64,000 nucleotides of DNA from Buddleja alternifolia (Eukaryota; Streptophyta; Magnoliopsida; Lamiales; Scrophulariaceae), in NCBI GenBank assembly GCA_019426215.1, contig CM033393.1, forward strand, positions 47,680,645 through 47,744,644, written 5' to 3'. Below the pieces are notes generated by a model that was not told where the DNA came from, ran no database searches, and was given only the letters and a program-made list of their open reading frames with translations. Below, in pieces: positions 34,140 to 45,537 of this stretch. Numbering within the stretch: position 1 is the first letter of the stretch; every line of letters starts with the position of its first letter. The position numbers and the translations under genes are program-made.

Positions 34140-34262
34140 CCGGCTCGGCCAAACCCATGTATATTTTTTGAAATAATTTACCAATTATATGGTAAGTGTA
34201 ATACACTCTCCTTGTGAAATACACTTGGGTGCGGCCAAACCGGGTCTGGATTAGAATTTTCC
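34140..34262. repeat. Partial copy of the 142-bp Mutator-type MITE
   Basis: GGCTCGGCCAAACCCATGT to GGATTAGAATTTTCCC matches 9375-9492. The left terminal ~20 bp is missing. Confidence 0.65.
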
Positions 34263-34734
34263 CTTAAAACATATTGCTGATTTTCATTAGCACTTAAGCA
34301 CCTTTCAATCTTTCTCTAAAGCCAAAAGAAAAACCACTATCTCTTCCGGAGCAAAGTTGACAAGATTAATATGTGATTAAAGGGAGCACACAAAGTGGGT
34401 GAAAGGAGGCCATTTTTGCATAAAATGCACAAGTAACATGGATATTACACATGTGGCGTGTGCATTTCAAATCGTATTAGATCGAATACGAGATGAACCA
34501 CAATTCTGGAATAGAGCAGTTTGTGGGCTTTTCATAAGTGCAAATGAATATTCAGTGTATATGAATGTCATACATGAACAATTTTCATTGAATCTTCCTT
34601 ATATTATTAATTAAGTCAATGAGTAACAAAGCACAAGATACGGATTACATGCACAAGTTTGAAGAACAATTAAGGAAAAATCAAGTTATTTAGTAACCCT
34701 GACAGGATAAAAATGAAAAAAAAAATATTATGCT
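34263..34734. other. Intergenic, nothing recognisable
   Basis: AT-rich DNA with no gene-like feature. Confidence 0.5.
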
Positions 34735-35472
34735 TCACTTGTTCATTCCAATTGATTCTTTGATAATTTCAGCAGCTCCTTGTGCCTTAGCCTTCATCTG
34801 CTGACCACTCTGCAAAAAATAATGTGTAACATTCATCTTTTTTTTTTTTTTTTGGTAAGAGTATAACATTCATCAAACCTATATAGTTAAATGTATATTA
34901 TTATATGATTTATTTACTTTTTGTATTTTTAGTCTCAATCGTTAAAAAATGGATGGAAACCGTTAGTTTGATCAGGTGCAAGGCACGTGATCAGTAATAA
35001 ACTTAACGGTGCATGCATTCCAAGCTCAAAATTCTATCCAATTTATAACAAATGAGATCAAAATTATAAGCAATTGCATCTTATGGGACTAATTTGCAAG
35101 TTTTTAAACAATTGAACTAAAATTGCAACATGCTCAATCTTATGGGGCAAATTTTGCAATTCTCCCTTTTCAATTTTTTTTTCCTATTGATTATTTCTTT
35201 TCATAAGCTTACAAATTGATACACTTTCAAATTTCAATCAAATTTGCATTCTCAATTTTCGAACCTCCTGAATGGACTGCTTTGCAGATTCAGCAGTGTT
35301 GCTTATTTTTTCTGCCTCCTCGTTAGTCTTTTCCTGAAAAATAAATCAAAAATAATTATCAATTAATGCCAAACAACATGTGTCATAATTATGGAATTAA
35401 ATAAGTAATTAATTTCACCTGAATTAGGCCCTTGGCCTCACCGGCATGGTAATTAGCTTTGGCCTGATCCAT
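34735..35472 (-). CDS. KIN/COR6.6-like small stress protein (LEA-type), 65 aa, 3 exons
   Basis: Exons 35472-35419, 35333-35265 and 34809-34735 join to 65 aa. It starts MDQAKANYHAGEAKG and ends AQGAAEIIKESIGMNK. Ala/Lys/Gln/Glu-rich, with no hydrophobic segment. This closely resembles Arabidopsis AT5G53820 and the KIN1/KIN2/COR6.6 group, small hydrophilic proteins induced by cold, drought or ABA. All three coding exons are under 80 bp and phase 0, and none is a long ORF, so the gene is easy to miss. It lies ~700 bp upstream of the DUF1262 gene on the same strand. Confidence 0.85.
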
Positions 35473-36970
35473 CCTTATTGGTTTATTTTAGGGGGAAAAA
35501 TTAAAACTTAGAAATTAAAGCACAATTATTGGAAATTTGTGGGCTATTAGACTCGTGTTTTGAAGAATATGTGGGGGCCAGAAAGGCTATATATACAGTC
35601 CACTGTAACGAACTCTAAGTTTGCAATGTGATTAAATCAAGGGTTTATTGCATAAGATCCCCGTGTGATAAGTGAAATTTATACCAAATGCCCATGTTTT
35701 AAGTTTTTTGCTAATTACCTCCTTGTATTATTTTTTATTCTGCATACTCTCTCTTTTTTTATTTTTTATTTTTTTTTTGTGTTTTTTTAAATCATAAATA
35801 TCAATCCAAATGCATTTTTGCCCCCAAACATATTTATAATAAATAAATAATTTAATTTTGGTTGGATTTAGAACATTTATAATGGAAAAAAATACCAAAA
35901 AAAATTGTAAAAGGGAGAGTATGCAGAATAAAAAATAACACAAATAATTAATTAGCAAAAAAATTAATACATGAGTGTTTGGCACAGGTTTTGCTTATCG
36001 CGGGTCTCATGCAATTATCCCTTAAATCAATGTGGTCAGTGTGAATCCTTAAACATACGTCACACTCCTATAATTAAAGGATCAATAATTATGTCGGAGT
36101 TTGTTTTGCTTAGTGATGGGTTGCGATCCGACTAAACTCAGTCTAAAGTTCTTTTTTCATTAGAATTAGATTTGACTAGCAAGAAAATGAGTATAGTTAA
36201 TACTAAAAATAACGATTATATCCACAGCCAATTTATTTCTTTTTCTGATATTTGAGCATGATCATATAAAATGATTTTCGATGGGTTAATTGCAATTTAC
36301 CCCCTTGAAACACCTAATGAACAAAAAAGACCCTTGAAAAACCAAAGCGTTTTACCTCCCAGTAAAAAAAAAAAAAACAAAAAACAAAATGCACATTATC
36401 CCCTGAACACATTTGACCTATATCCAGCTATGTAAAAACTAAAATACTCTTATTTTCAAAAGATATTTATTCTATTTTATTCAAACTTCTCTAATTATTT
36501 TTTGTATTTTTAATTTTTTCCAAACCGATTTCTTTCTCAAAACCCTAACTCTAATACCCTTTCCCCTTAGTCCCTTACCACCACCATCTATCCAAAACTC
36601 GGACTACCATCCCTTCTATCAACCACCCACGCGCCACCACCAACACCGGCCACTTCCTTGCGCGTCACCCTCCCATCAACCCCCGTCATTGCCGCCGTCC
36701 ACCCCATCAAACCCCGCCATCGTCGCTGCCTGTCTTAATATACTTCCCTAAGGACCTCCACAACCTGTTCCCACTCTTCGTCATGCCAATTGTCACTGAT
36801 CGTCGGGCTAATCTCCGCCACCTGTTGCGCCAATCACGAATCGCGACTTTTCAGTGGCCACCGTCTCCAACAGACCTACAGCTACTGGTCGGCAAACTCC
36901 CTACCCAACCTCATACCCCGCCAGACATTGGTGGCAGTGGGGAGTCTTCTTCTCTGCCACCGATGTATGT
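35473..36970. other. Intergenic, mixed repeat debris
   Basis: A segment at 36540-36960 is unusually GC-rich (GCCACCACCAACACCGGCC) and may be an old gene fragment. A repeat beginning TTAATTGCAATTTACCCCC at about 36287 is inverted at 38166-38212 (see that entry). No gene is supported. Confidence 0.45.
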
Positions 36971-36978
36971 ACATAGAC

Positions 36979-37811
36979 CAAGGTATTAAATCTCGGTATC
37001 AATATCGATATTGGGGTAGTAAATTTACGGAAATTTCGAGGAAAATTTCGGAGATATTCAAAATTTCGGTTTCGATTTTAAAGAAATCATGAAAATTTAT
37101 AGAAATATTTGAAAATTTACAATGAAACTTTGTGTAACTTTAAATATCATAATTATGCATTTTTTACATAATTAATATTCCATGTATAATATATGCATAA
37201 TGAATCTTGTTGAATAAAATGATTAAAACCTGCTATGAAAAATATGAAATAGTGGTAGTAAAATAATAATCAAATATCATAAGAACTTCATTAAAATAAA
37301 GTGTGACACAATTTTAGTAAAAATCATTAGTCAAAAGCACATCAAACTTTTAAGAGGATTTTTATAAGGTCTTCTTTAATAATTTTTGTGTTCAGACTCG
37401 GATTTTTATTAATTTATTGCCTAATATCACTTTCAGATTCGTATTTGAATGTATTGCTTATTGGTTTATATAATTGGTCATTATTAACTTTTCTTTTGAT
37501 ATGCATGATCATTTGACCCTAGTTTTTAACTATAAAATATATATTTTTTAAAATATTATTTTTAAATTTCGGGAAATTTCGAGTTTCGATGAAAATTTCG
37601 GGATATTTCGATCAAAATTTTGATGGATATTTGGCAGATGTTATTTCAAATTTTGGGAAATTTTGGGTTTTGACAAAAAATTCGGGTTTCAGTCGAAATT
37701 TCGGAAGATATTCTGCAAAATTGGATCGAAGGTTCGATTTCGCTTCGGGACCCCCTGAAATCCGATTTTTAGGTCGAAATTTCGATGTTTCGGGCGAAAT
37801 TTAAGACCATG
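36979..37811. mobile_element. Non-autonomous hAT element, 833 bp
   Basis: It begins CAAGGTATTAAATCTCGG and ends with the near-complement GAAATTTAAGACCATG. The flanks ACATAGAC (36971-36978) and ATATAGAC (37812-37819) form an 8-bp target duplication with one mismatch. The ends are packed with GAAATTTCGG motifs. It has no transposase. Confidence 0.78.
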
Positions 37812-37819
37812 ATATAGAC

Positions 37820-38811
37820 GTACATATAGTATATATGTATATATATACATATCGTAAATGTATATATGTGTGATTTAACTTAATTTTAGATTATAAAAAA
37901 TAAATAAAAATATTTGTAAATATAACATATAAGATTTCAAATGGACCATTGATTCTATTAATTTCAATGATTATTATAAATTTGATTATATAAAAATATA
38001 GGTGTTAATTCTGATCGTTGCATGATTGTTATCAGAAAAGATCCAAGGGTTGTTAGATTAAGGGCAAAATTATCTTTTAAAGGCCAAAAACAACATAACC
38101 ACTTGCAAAATGCATACATGGTGCACGCTGAACTAAATTGTCTCTTTTTTTATACAGTGAGGTAAATTGCTATTTACCCCTTAGTACTTCATAGGGGTAA
38201 ATAGCAATTAAATCAATAAATATGTCCCCCCCCCCCCTCCTTGTGATCAATTCATCAAAATTTCTCCATAAAATATTCGATAAACTAACTTTTAGTTGGT
38301 GGTGGATTGGAGCATTATTCACGAATTTTAATCTTCTTTCCCACTGGTTCATATGGATAGTTGAACCGCACTTCCTCACGAATCTTCGTTCTTTCAATTT
38401 ATCACAAGAAGAATGGGGAAGAAAAAGAAAAGGTGCACACGCAAAGAGTTGTAGACTAATTGAATATTAATCAACTACACTATTGTTTAGATTTATTTAA
38501 CTTATTCAAATTCAAAAATTATATTTGAATTTGACTTAATTGTTATAGAACCCAACTCAAAAAACACTTTGATAAAGCAACACGAGTCAAATTCGAATAG
38601 CTAAATTTATTTACTCATATTTTCTCACTTTTTACTAATCTAATCGAGTAGCTTTGTTATTTTTTACAACTTGAAACAAGATTCTCAACAAAAAATAAAT
38701 ATGAAATAGAATCTCGAGCAAGTGAACATTAAAAACACTTTACTTGTACTTGGGAGTATATATACAAAAAGAAGATATAAAATAGAATTTCAAAATTCTT
38801 ACCGGTTGGTC
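37820..38811. other. Intergenic DNA with a short palindrome
   Basis: Apart from the palindrome at 38166-38212, nothing recognisable. A C-run lies at 38226-38237. Confidence 0.5.
38166..38212. repeat. Short palindrome, possibly one end of a larger element
   Basis: AATTGCTATTTACCCC and GGGGTAAATAGCAATT flank an ~13-bp loop. A related sequence stands in inverse orientation at 36287, so an element of ~1.9 kb containing the hAT copy is possible. No target duplication was seen. Confidence 0.4.
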
Positions 38812-38995
38812 TAGTTGTTTTCATCTTCCACTTATGTAAGAGATTCTGGATTCAAATATAAACTGCCACGAGTTGTGACTCTCCTCTCCTTTATGGAGCT
38901 AAATGGAATTTTTATGGCTCAAAATTATAACTATCAACTCGAGTTTATCTGACTAGACTTGTAGAGTTTCTCGTTCACGTAAATTAAAAAGAAAA
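38812..38995 (+). repeat. SINE (family A)
   Basis: GGTTGGTCTAGTTG (A box), GGATTCAAAT (B box), then GCCACGAGTTGTGACTCTCC and TATGGCTCAAAATTATAACT as in the complete copy at 14379-14588. It ends in an A-rich tail at about 38985-39000. Confidence 0.7.
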
Positions 38996-39619
38996 AACAA
39001 ATAGAATCTCAAAGAGCAAGTGGGTATTAAATAACACTTTGATTGCACAGTTGTACGTGGGGGCATATATATTACACGTAAGTGGTGACAGTGCAGTAAT
39101 ATCTAATGAGCTGGTTTCGACTAGGATAATATATCTCTGTACTCCATGAACAAAGACCCGTTAAATAAGGTTTCATCTTCTCTTATTAAATTAGTTAATT
39201 ATGATCCTCAAAAGTTGGCCATTAATACGCTGGATTTCCCGCGTTTGTAGATATGACGGTGCTAACTTGAAATTTTTAGAATATTTCTAACTTTACTCCG
39301 ATCTTATTGCATATTAGATAAAGTAAACTTTTGTCTAGTGTCCTTAATATTCTCATGTCTAAATATTCAAAGTTCACAAATTTTTTATTAAAGATAATTT
39401 TTTTGAACAGTAAAGATAAATCCTTACGTGTATCTAGTATTCAACCGAACAAAATGATTTTTTTATCTAAAAATAGATGTTTTAAGTTGAATTCAGCGTA
39501 TTCTTATCTACTAGCAATAAAAATTTAAGGATAATTAGGAGTGATATCACCTTTCACTGATCACGTAATTACCCGAAGCTTTTGATTTTGTCAACTTACG
39601 AACATACCCTATATATTTT
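38996..39619. other. Intergenic, nothing recognisable
   Basis: AT-rich DNA. Confidence 0.5.
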
Positions 39620-40198
39620 GGGCAAAATGCACACTACCCCCTCAAAAACTCACATTTTAGCACTAAACCCCCTCAAAAAAGAAAAAAAAAAGAGACTATG
39701 CCTCCTAGAAAACTTAAATGTGTAACAGTTTGCTCCAACAACAATATTCACGTATAATTTTTGTCGAATAATCAGTCGTATGCCACTCATTATGAACTTG
39801 TAAGGTCATAAATGTCATTTATCATTTTTTGCGCAAACCAACTATTCTTTATAACATAATTTGGCGCTAAAAATGATTAGGTGAGAACCTGAATTCGAAA
39901 ACCGACTTTATGTGTTCATCAAATACATGAATTATGAGGCAACTATTCACAATTTTTAAGGAAAAAAATTATGAAAAAAGATTGTTTGATGCGAAGATGA
40001 AAACGAACTTTCATGACTATACAAATAGCCAATGACTAACACGTGGTTAAGATTCTAGTAAAAATTATATATGAATATTGATTTTAGGGGCCGACTGCTA
40101 CACATATAAATTTTCTAGGGGGCACAGTCGCTTTTTTTGATTTTGAGGGGGTTTAGTGCTACAAAAAGATTTTTTGAGGGCATGAAGTGCATCTTGAC
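39620..40198. mobile_element. Long-TIR MITE, ~580 bp, Mutator-like
   Basis: The left arm (GCAAAATGCACACTACCCCC..TTTAGCACTAAACCCCCTC) is inverted at the right end (GAGGGGGTTTAGTGCTAC..GAAGTGCATCTTGACA). The arms are about 180 bp and drift inward. No clear target duplication was found. Confidence 0.6.
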
Positions 40199-40659
40199 AT
40201 ATGGTAAATTTATAGTCACACAAGGATAAAATTGTAATTCAATATCACTGATACAGGACATTATGGTAATTTCTCAGTAAATATTTTCCGTAATTTACAT
40301 TGAACTTCAAGGGCAATTGCTATCCACGTAGGATTTTGCTTATACAAGCAAATTTCAAATGAAAAACGCATGGCATTAAATTCCAAAATATTTATTTCTA
40401 CAAAATCAACGATCCTTATTAACTCACACCAAAACCTTGTCATAAGTTGGTGAATCAATCCAAACGGCCCCCCTTCTTTCATGCCAATAAAATGTGCAGC
40501 CAAGTTGTAATAACGCATCTACTCTTCCTATGTATCTATCTATATATATATATATACACCCCTCCAAGCACCAAACCTTCCTCTGTATGTTAAAAAAAAA
40601 AAAAAAACCCTTCCTCTGTTATTAACAAACTCTCCCACCACTTTGCGCTCATAATTTTC
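40199..40659 (+). promoter_or_regulatory. Upstream region of the proline dehydrogenase gene
   Basis: A TA-rich stretch (TATATATATATATACACC) at about 40540-40558 lies ~100 bp before the ATG and could include the TATA box. The ACTCAT element known from Arabidopsis PRODH promoters was not seen in this interval. An A15 run follows at about 40592. Confidence 0.4.
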
Positions 40660-43221
40660 ATGGCCATCCGTAGCGTCCGACCAAACTTTCTTCGTAAACT
40701 CCGCCGCCTCAACTCCACCGCCCCCACAACCATCCCGCCGTCAATTTTCGCCGGAGAACCCGCCACCGCCGCCCTAACACCACCCACCACCACTTCCACC
40801 GACCCCATCATAAATTTAACTGATCCCAAAAAACTTTTCTCATCAGTTTCAACAACAAAACTGATCAAATCATCAATCACTCTCTACATGGCTTCAATGG
40901 AGCCCATGGTTGATTTCGGCACGTGGGTTATGAATTCGGGTCTAATGAGTAACCCGATTTCGAACCAAATTATTTCGAAAGCAATCGAACATAGTTTTTA
41001 TGATCATTTTTGCGCGGGTAAGGATCTGGACGGGGCGGGTCGGACTGTGGGGAAGCTTTGGGGTGGTGGACTTAGAACTATGTTGGATTATGGTTTAGAA
41101 CATGCTAATGATAACGAATCGTGTGATCGGAATTTGGAAGAGTTTATTAAGACCATTGGATCAACAAAATCACTCCCAACATCTCCGGTTAGTTCTTAAT
41201 TTAATTTCTAGTTTCATCAACTTTGAAATTCTTTTTGGAGGTAATTATATATAATCTTGTTGAAAGTTTATCTTGGTTATAATCAGTCTGGATTGTTTAT
41301 TATCAAATCTTTCATGGAAAAATGAAGAAGATAAGCAAAATGATGTGTTTGTGTAATTACATAGACGCCCCCTGCATGAAATCTTAATTACGAGGAATAT
41401 TCTAAAATTTGAAGAAATTACTATAATATCCCTTGTCAATAATATATATTTTTGAGAAAATTACACATAGACCCCTCATTTATTGTGTAATTACCAAAAA
41501 AACCCTTAACTTTTGGAAATTACATAGATCCCCCTCCCTCACGTTAAGGCATTTCTTACTATCAGATCGCCAGTGTATTTAAAAATTCTTAAAATTTTAT
41601 ACAATTAACCCTTACAAATAGGTCACTTGAGGGGCATGTTGGTAATTTTAGATAAGTGAAGGGTTCTGTGTGTAATTTTCTCTATTTTTGATCATGTCAT
41701 TAGTAAAAAAATATAACAACTTTACCTTTTATCTTTTGTTTTTGTCGGTATTCAACAAAGATATTCTGGTAATTAGCTTAACCCCATGAGCTCCTCGTAA
41801 TTATTCAATAAATGAAGGGACACACCTGCATGGAATCCTAATTATGAAAAACACCCTATAGTTTGAAGAATTACTATAAACATTCCTTGCCAAAAATATT
41901 ATTACAATTTTATCCATAAGTTAGTAAAAGCATATTACAATTTACCTCCTTATTTTTCGAGTTGACTGATCTGACTTGACCGGATCTGACAAGTGAATCT
42001 TACTAATTTGCAAAAAAACCCTTGAACTCATGAGGGGTGTATGTGATTACCCTCAAACGTATTGATAATTGTATAATATTTGGTATACAGGTTAGCTTCG
42101 TTGTGGTGAAAATTACAGCACTTTGTCCTACAAGTTTGCTTAGAAGAGTAAGTGATCTACTTAGATGGGAATACAAGGATAGCTCCTTGCATCTTCCATG
42201 GAAGCTCAAAACTTTACCGATTTTCTCCGCTTCCAGCCCGCTTTATCACACCCCGGAGAAACCCGACCCGTTAACCCGGGAAGAAGAGCATGATCTCAAC
42301 TTGGCCTATCAAAGGCTGATCAAGATTTGTCAAAGCAGCTTAGAAGCAAGTGTACCTCTGCTAATCGACGCAGAGGAAACAGATATTCAGCCTGCAATAG
42401 ATTACTTCACTTACTCAGCAGCAATAGAATATAACAGAGACGATAACCCTCTGATTTTCAACACAATCCAGGCTTATCTGAAAGACGCAAAAGAGAGAAT
42501 GGTGGCGGCAAAGAGAGCTGCAGATGAAATGGGGGTGCCGGTGGGGTTTAAGTTGGTGAGAGGGGCGTATATGTCGAAAGAAAATCGATTAGCTTATTCG
42601 TTGCAGGTTAAGTCCCCGATTCATGATAGTATCCAAGATACTCATGCATGTTACAATGAATGTGCTGCTTTTATGCTCGAACAGATTGCTAGAGGCTCGG
42701 GATCAGTCGTTCTAGCAACCCACAATCTTGAATCTGGTAAACACATTTTTTCGTATCTTTAGAATATATAGAGTAATTTACATAGACATCCTTGCGTATA
42801 AACTTACCATTTTCAAAGATTTTGATGAATTTTGTGACGGTATCTAGGAAAACTGGCGGCTACTAAAGCGGTCGATCTAGGAATCGAAAAGGATAGCCGG
42901 AATCTTCAATTTGCTCAGCTGTATGGAATGGCGGAAGCCCTTTCGTTTGGTTTAAGGAATGCAGGTTTTAGAGTTAGCAAGTATTTGCCATTTGGACCAG
43001 TTGATCAGATTATGCCTTATCTTCTGAGAAGGGCTGAAGAGAACAGAGGTCTCCTGAATACCTCAGCCCTTGATAGAGAACTCATGAGGTAACTAGAATA
43101 GTTATCGATACTTTCTTATTTGTCGAAAGTAATTAGATTATAGTATATATTTTATTTTATTTGATTTTATTTTTGCAGGAAGGAATTGTTGAGGAGATTA
43201 ACGTCACCACCGGGGTCGTAA
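40660..43221 (+). CDS. PRODH: Proline dehydrogenase, mitochondrial, 485 aa, 4 exons
   Basis: Exons 40660-41187, 42091-42736, 42848-43088 and 43179-43221 join in frame to 485 aa, close to Arabidopsis PRODH1. The enzyme oxidises proline to pyrroline-5-carboxylate with FAD at the mitochondrial inner membrane. The first ~50 residues (MAIRSVRPNFLRKLRRLNST) are Arg/Ser-rich and acid-free, as in a mitochondrial transit peptide. The core shows LLIDAEET, VGFKLVRGAYM, ATHNLES and QLYGMAEALSFGL. The C-terminus has FGPVDQIMPYLLRRAEENRG. The start is the first ATG of the targeting sequence. PRODH is typically repressed by dehydration and induced by proline or rehydration; nothing in the promoter read here confirms that. 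Intron 1 (903 bp) carries a MITE. Confidence 0.94.
41454..41682. mobile_element. 229-bp MITE in intron 1 of proline dehydrogenase
   Basis: It starts GAGAAAATTACACATAGA and ends with TCTGTGTGTAATTTTCTC. TATTTTT flanks it on both sides (41447-41453, 41683-41689), a 7-bp match that may be part of a longer duplication. The second half carries the inverted CCCTTCAC and CCCCTCA motifs. Confidence 0.7.
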
Positions 43222-44985
43222 CGCGTTTAATTGAATGTACTTGGGGAAATAATCCAAAGTTTGTGTTGAATGTAGATAGCATAGCAGGTGGAAGTAGAAT
43301 AAACTGCAAAAAAATAGTGTAATTGTGCACAGATTTGAGAGAGAATAACAAATAACTGAAATGTATAAAAGATGAAGGGAATGGTTGTACTCTCAAGTCA
43401 GATTAAGATATTGTCAGGGTTGTTCTTCCTAATGGAACTAGTATTTTCTTCTATTATTTATTACTATTTGACAAATCTATCTTAATTTCTTGCATGTGAG
43501 TCACATTATAAATAGTGTGAAATGTCGAATAATTAAATGAAACGCCGTGGCTTCAAAATCAGAAGTTAATAAATCATCTCGGATATGAGGTATAATACCC
43601 TATACACGACATTACTAAAGTACCCCTCTCAATACAATAAGTTCCAAGTTAATTGGATCCGACCTCGAAGGGTCAAATATGTTCGACCCTTTCCGAGTAG
43701 CCATCTAAGAGATGGCGCTACATATACAACCTATTCTTGTAAACTTGAAAATATAACCTCACTTATCCTAATACCAAATTATGCACTTTACGGATATCTA
43801 CATCTTCACTCTGTATAGCTCCAACCCTTGTATGGAATTATCCACCTTATGTATCGAGATGGACCCGAAGAAGAGCTAGAGGAAAATCTATGACTGATTG
43901 AGTCCAATGATCCTAGTGTTTATATTTCTCGTACAGTAAGTTGTATTGTGTGCGTCTTCACACACATTTATATAAGAGAGATAGACACAAAATTCACACT
44001 AGAACTATTGAATACGATTATGATGTTGTATAAAATTAAACCAATTGCTCTTGAATGGCATAGGATCATTGGATTCAATAGGATCATTGGAATTTGCTCT
44101 TGGATGCAAAATTCGACCTTTATTAAACCAATTGTACTTGGGGAAAAAAAAGAAAAAAAACTAATTGTACTAAGGCCTGACATAGTTGTCCTTGGATTCA
44201 TAATAGGATAGGACCATTGTACCTATACGGCTATACCAATCACGTGAAATAGATCTTATTTTAATGTAGTGAAACAAACTCCAAACGGGTAAATTTTATC
44301 TAGTGTACACCATTGGATTAGGGGGCATTTTAATAAATGCGTTTTTTATTAGGGGAATCCAATGGTGTACACTAGACTCCGAGACCATTCCAAACGATAA
44401 CATTAAAACCAAACATAAAAAAGGCGAAAAAATCATTGAGCTGTCATTTTCAAAACGGTACGTGGGCCTCTTCAAATCAAAGAAAGCTAGAATAGCATAA
44501 ATCTGTATCCAAACATGCCAGCTAATATACATCTGTAGTCATTAATGGAAATTCTGGTGGAGATACCAACAAATACACACTACACCATGACGTTGAAGTC
44601 ATCAAATTATGCTTTGTTTAATCCCATTTTCTTGCTTGCTTTATTCTATCATCAACTTGTGGTGTCCCGTAAGTCGGGAAAAGGAAAACAATATGGACCA
44701 GGAAATGTCAATGTTAGGATTAACAAGCGAAGTGCTACACGGAACAAAGACTAAAAAGATTCCACTTGCGTCGATTCTCTAAGAATCCTCCTCATAGATT
44801 CCAATTAACAAGTCGGCTGTAATTATCAATTGATCTCAATCATGGAACAGTGGTTGTAAATAAGACAACGAATAACTAAGAATGAAGAGATGACAAGGAA
44901 CAGTATAAGTTGGGCAAGGATACACCTTCTTCGGAAAGAAAGACAAAGGCGAAAGACTTCAAGATGATAATGGATTGTATTACGA
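43222..44985. other. Intergenic; one hairpin, one doubtful short ORF
   Basis: The 3'UTR of PRODH is probably in the first ~250 bp. A perfect 21-bp hairpin stands at 44299-44376. A 69-codon ORF at 44545-44754 (hydrophobic FLLALFYHQLVV, then basic) has a signal-peptide-like start but no recognised relatives, so it is not called as a gene. Confidence 0.45.
44299..44376. repeat. Perfect 21-bp inverted repeat with 36-bp loop
   Basis: TAGTGTACACCATTGGATT at the left arm is exactly complementary to the right arm. The T/G-rich loop has no other pairing. It may be a short MITE or a hairpin precursor; no target duplication was seen. Confidence 0.7.
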
Positions 44986-45332
44986 GGGTGTTTGGCTAAG
45001 TTTATCTAACACATCTTATAAAAAGTTTTTGGAGCTTATAAGATGTTAGATCGTATTTTCAAAATAAGTTCTTTAGGTGTTTGGATAAAATAAGATCATA
45101 AAGCAAAGTACTGCTATTATGTAATTAAGATGGACAAACTAGGTTAGTTGAATTCTTACAAAAATAAGTTGGGATTTCTAACTTATTTTTAAGGAGCTTA
45201 TAAGCTTGTTAACATCTTATTCTTATAAGCTCCTCTCAGAAAAAATAAATATTCGAACACTTTTGTGCAACATATAAGCTTTTAAACAACTTATAAGATG
45301 CTTTGGGGAGCTTATAAGCTTCACCCAAACAC
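44986..45332. mobile_element. MITE with GTGTTTGG ends
   Basis: It starts GGGTGTTTGGCTAAG and ends with CTTCACCCAAACAC. Internal copies of AGCTTATAAG and ACATCTTAT repeat in both orientations. No target duplication could be fixed, so the superfamily (PIF/Harbinger or hAT) is open. Confidence 0.6.
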
Positions 45333-45537
45333 ATTCATATACAACCTCATAGAGAATTGTTGTTGTAATAAAATGATCAAACACACTGATATACGACAGA
45401 TGAAATAACAAGTCAAGATCATCAAAACTATTCGCCTTTCGTTGAAGACAAATTCTCATCTAAAGATGGATCAAAAATGAGTTCATTTGAATATTCTGCA
45501 CTCAATAACATACCATAAATGAATAAGAAGATACCTA

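Noticed and set aside
36540..36960. GC-rich, Pro/His-rich stretch that could be a gene
   Set aside because: Frames are interrupted and low-complexity; no domain recognised.
42003..42209. 68-codon minus-strand frame next to PRODH exon 2
   Set aside because: It overlaps the exon antisense and has no supporting motif.
44545..44754. 69-codon frame with hydrophobic start
   Set aside because: Signal-peptide-like, but no cysteines, no known relative and no leader signals; probably chance.
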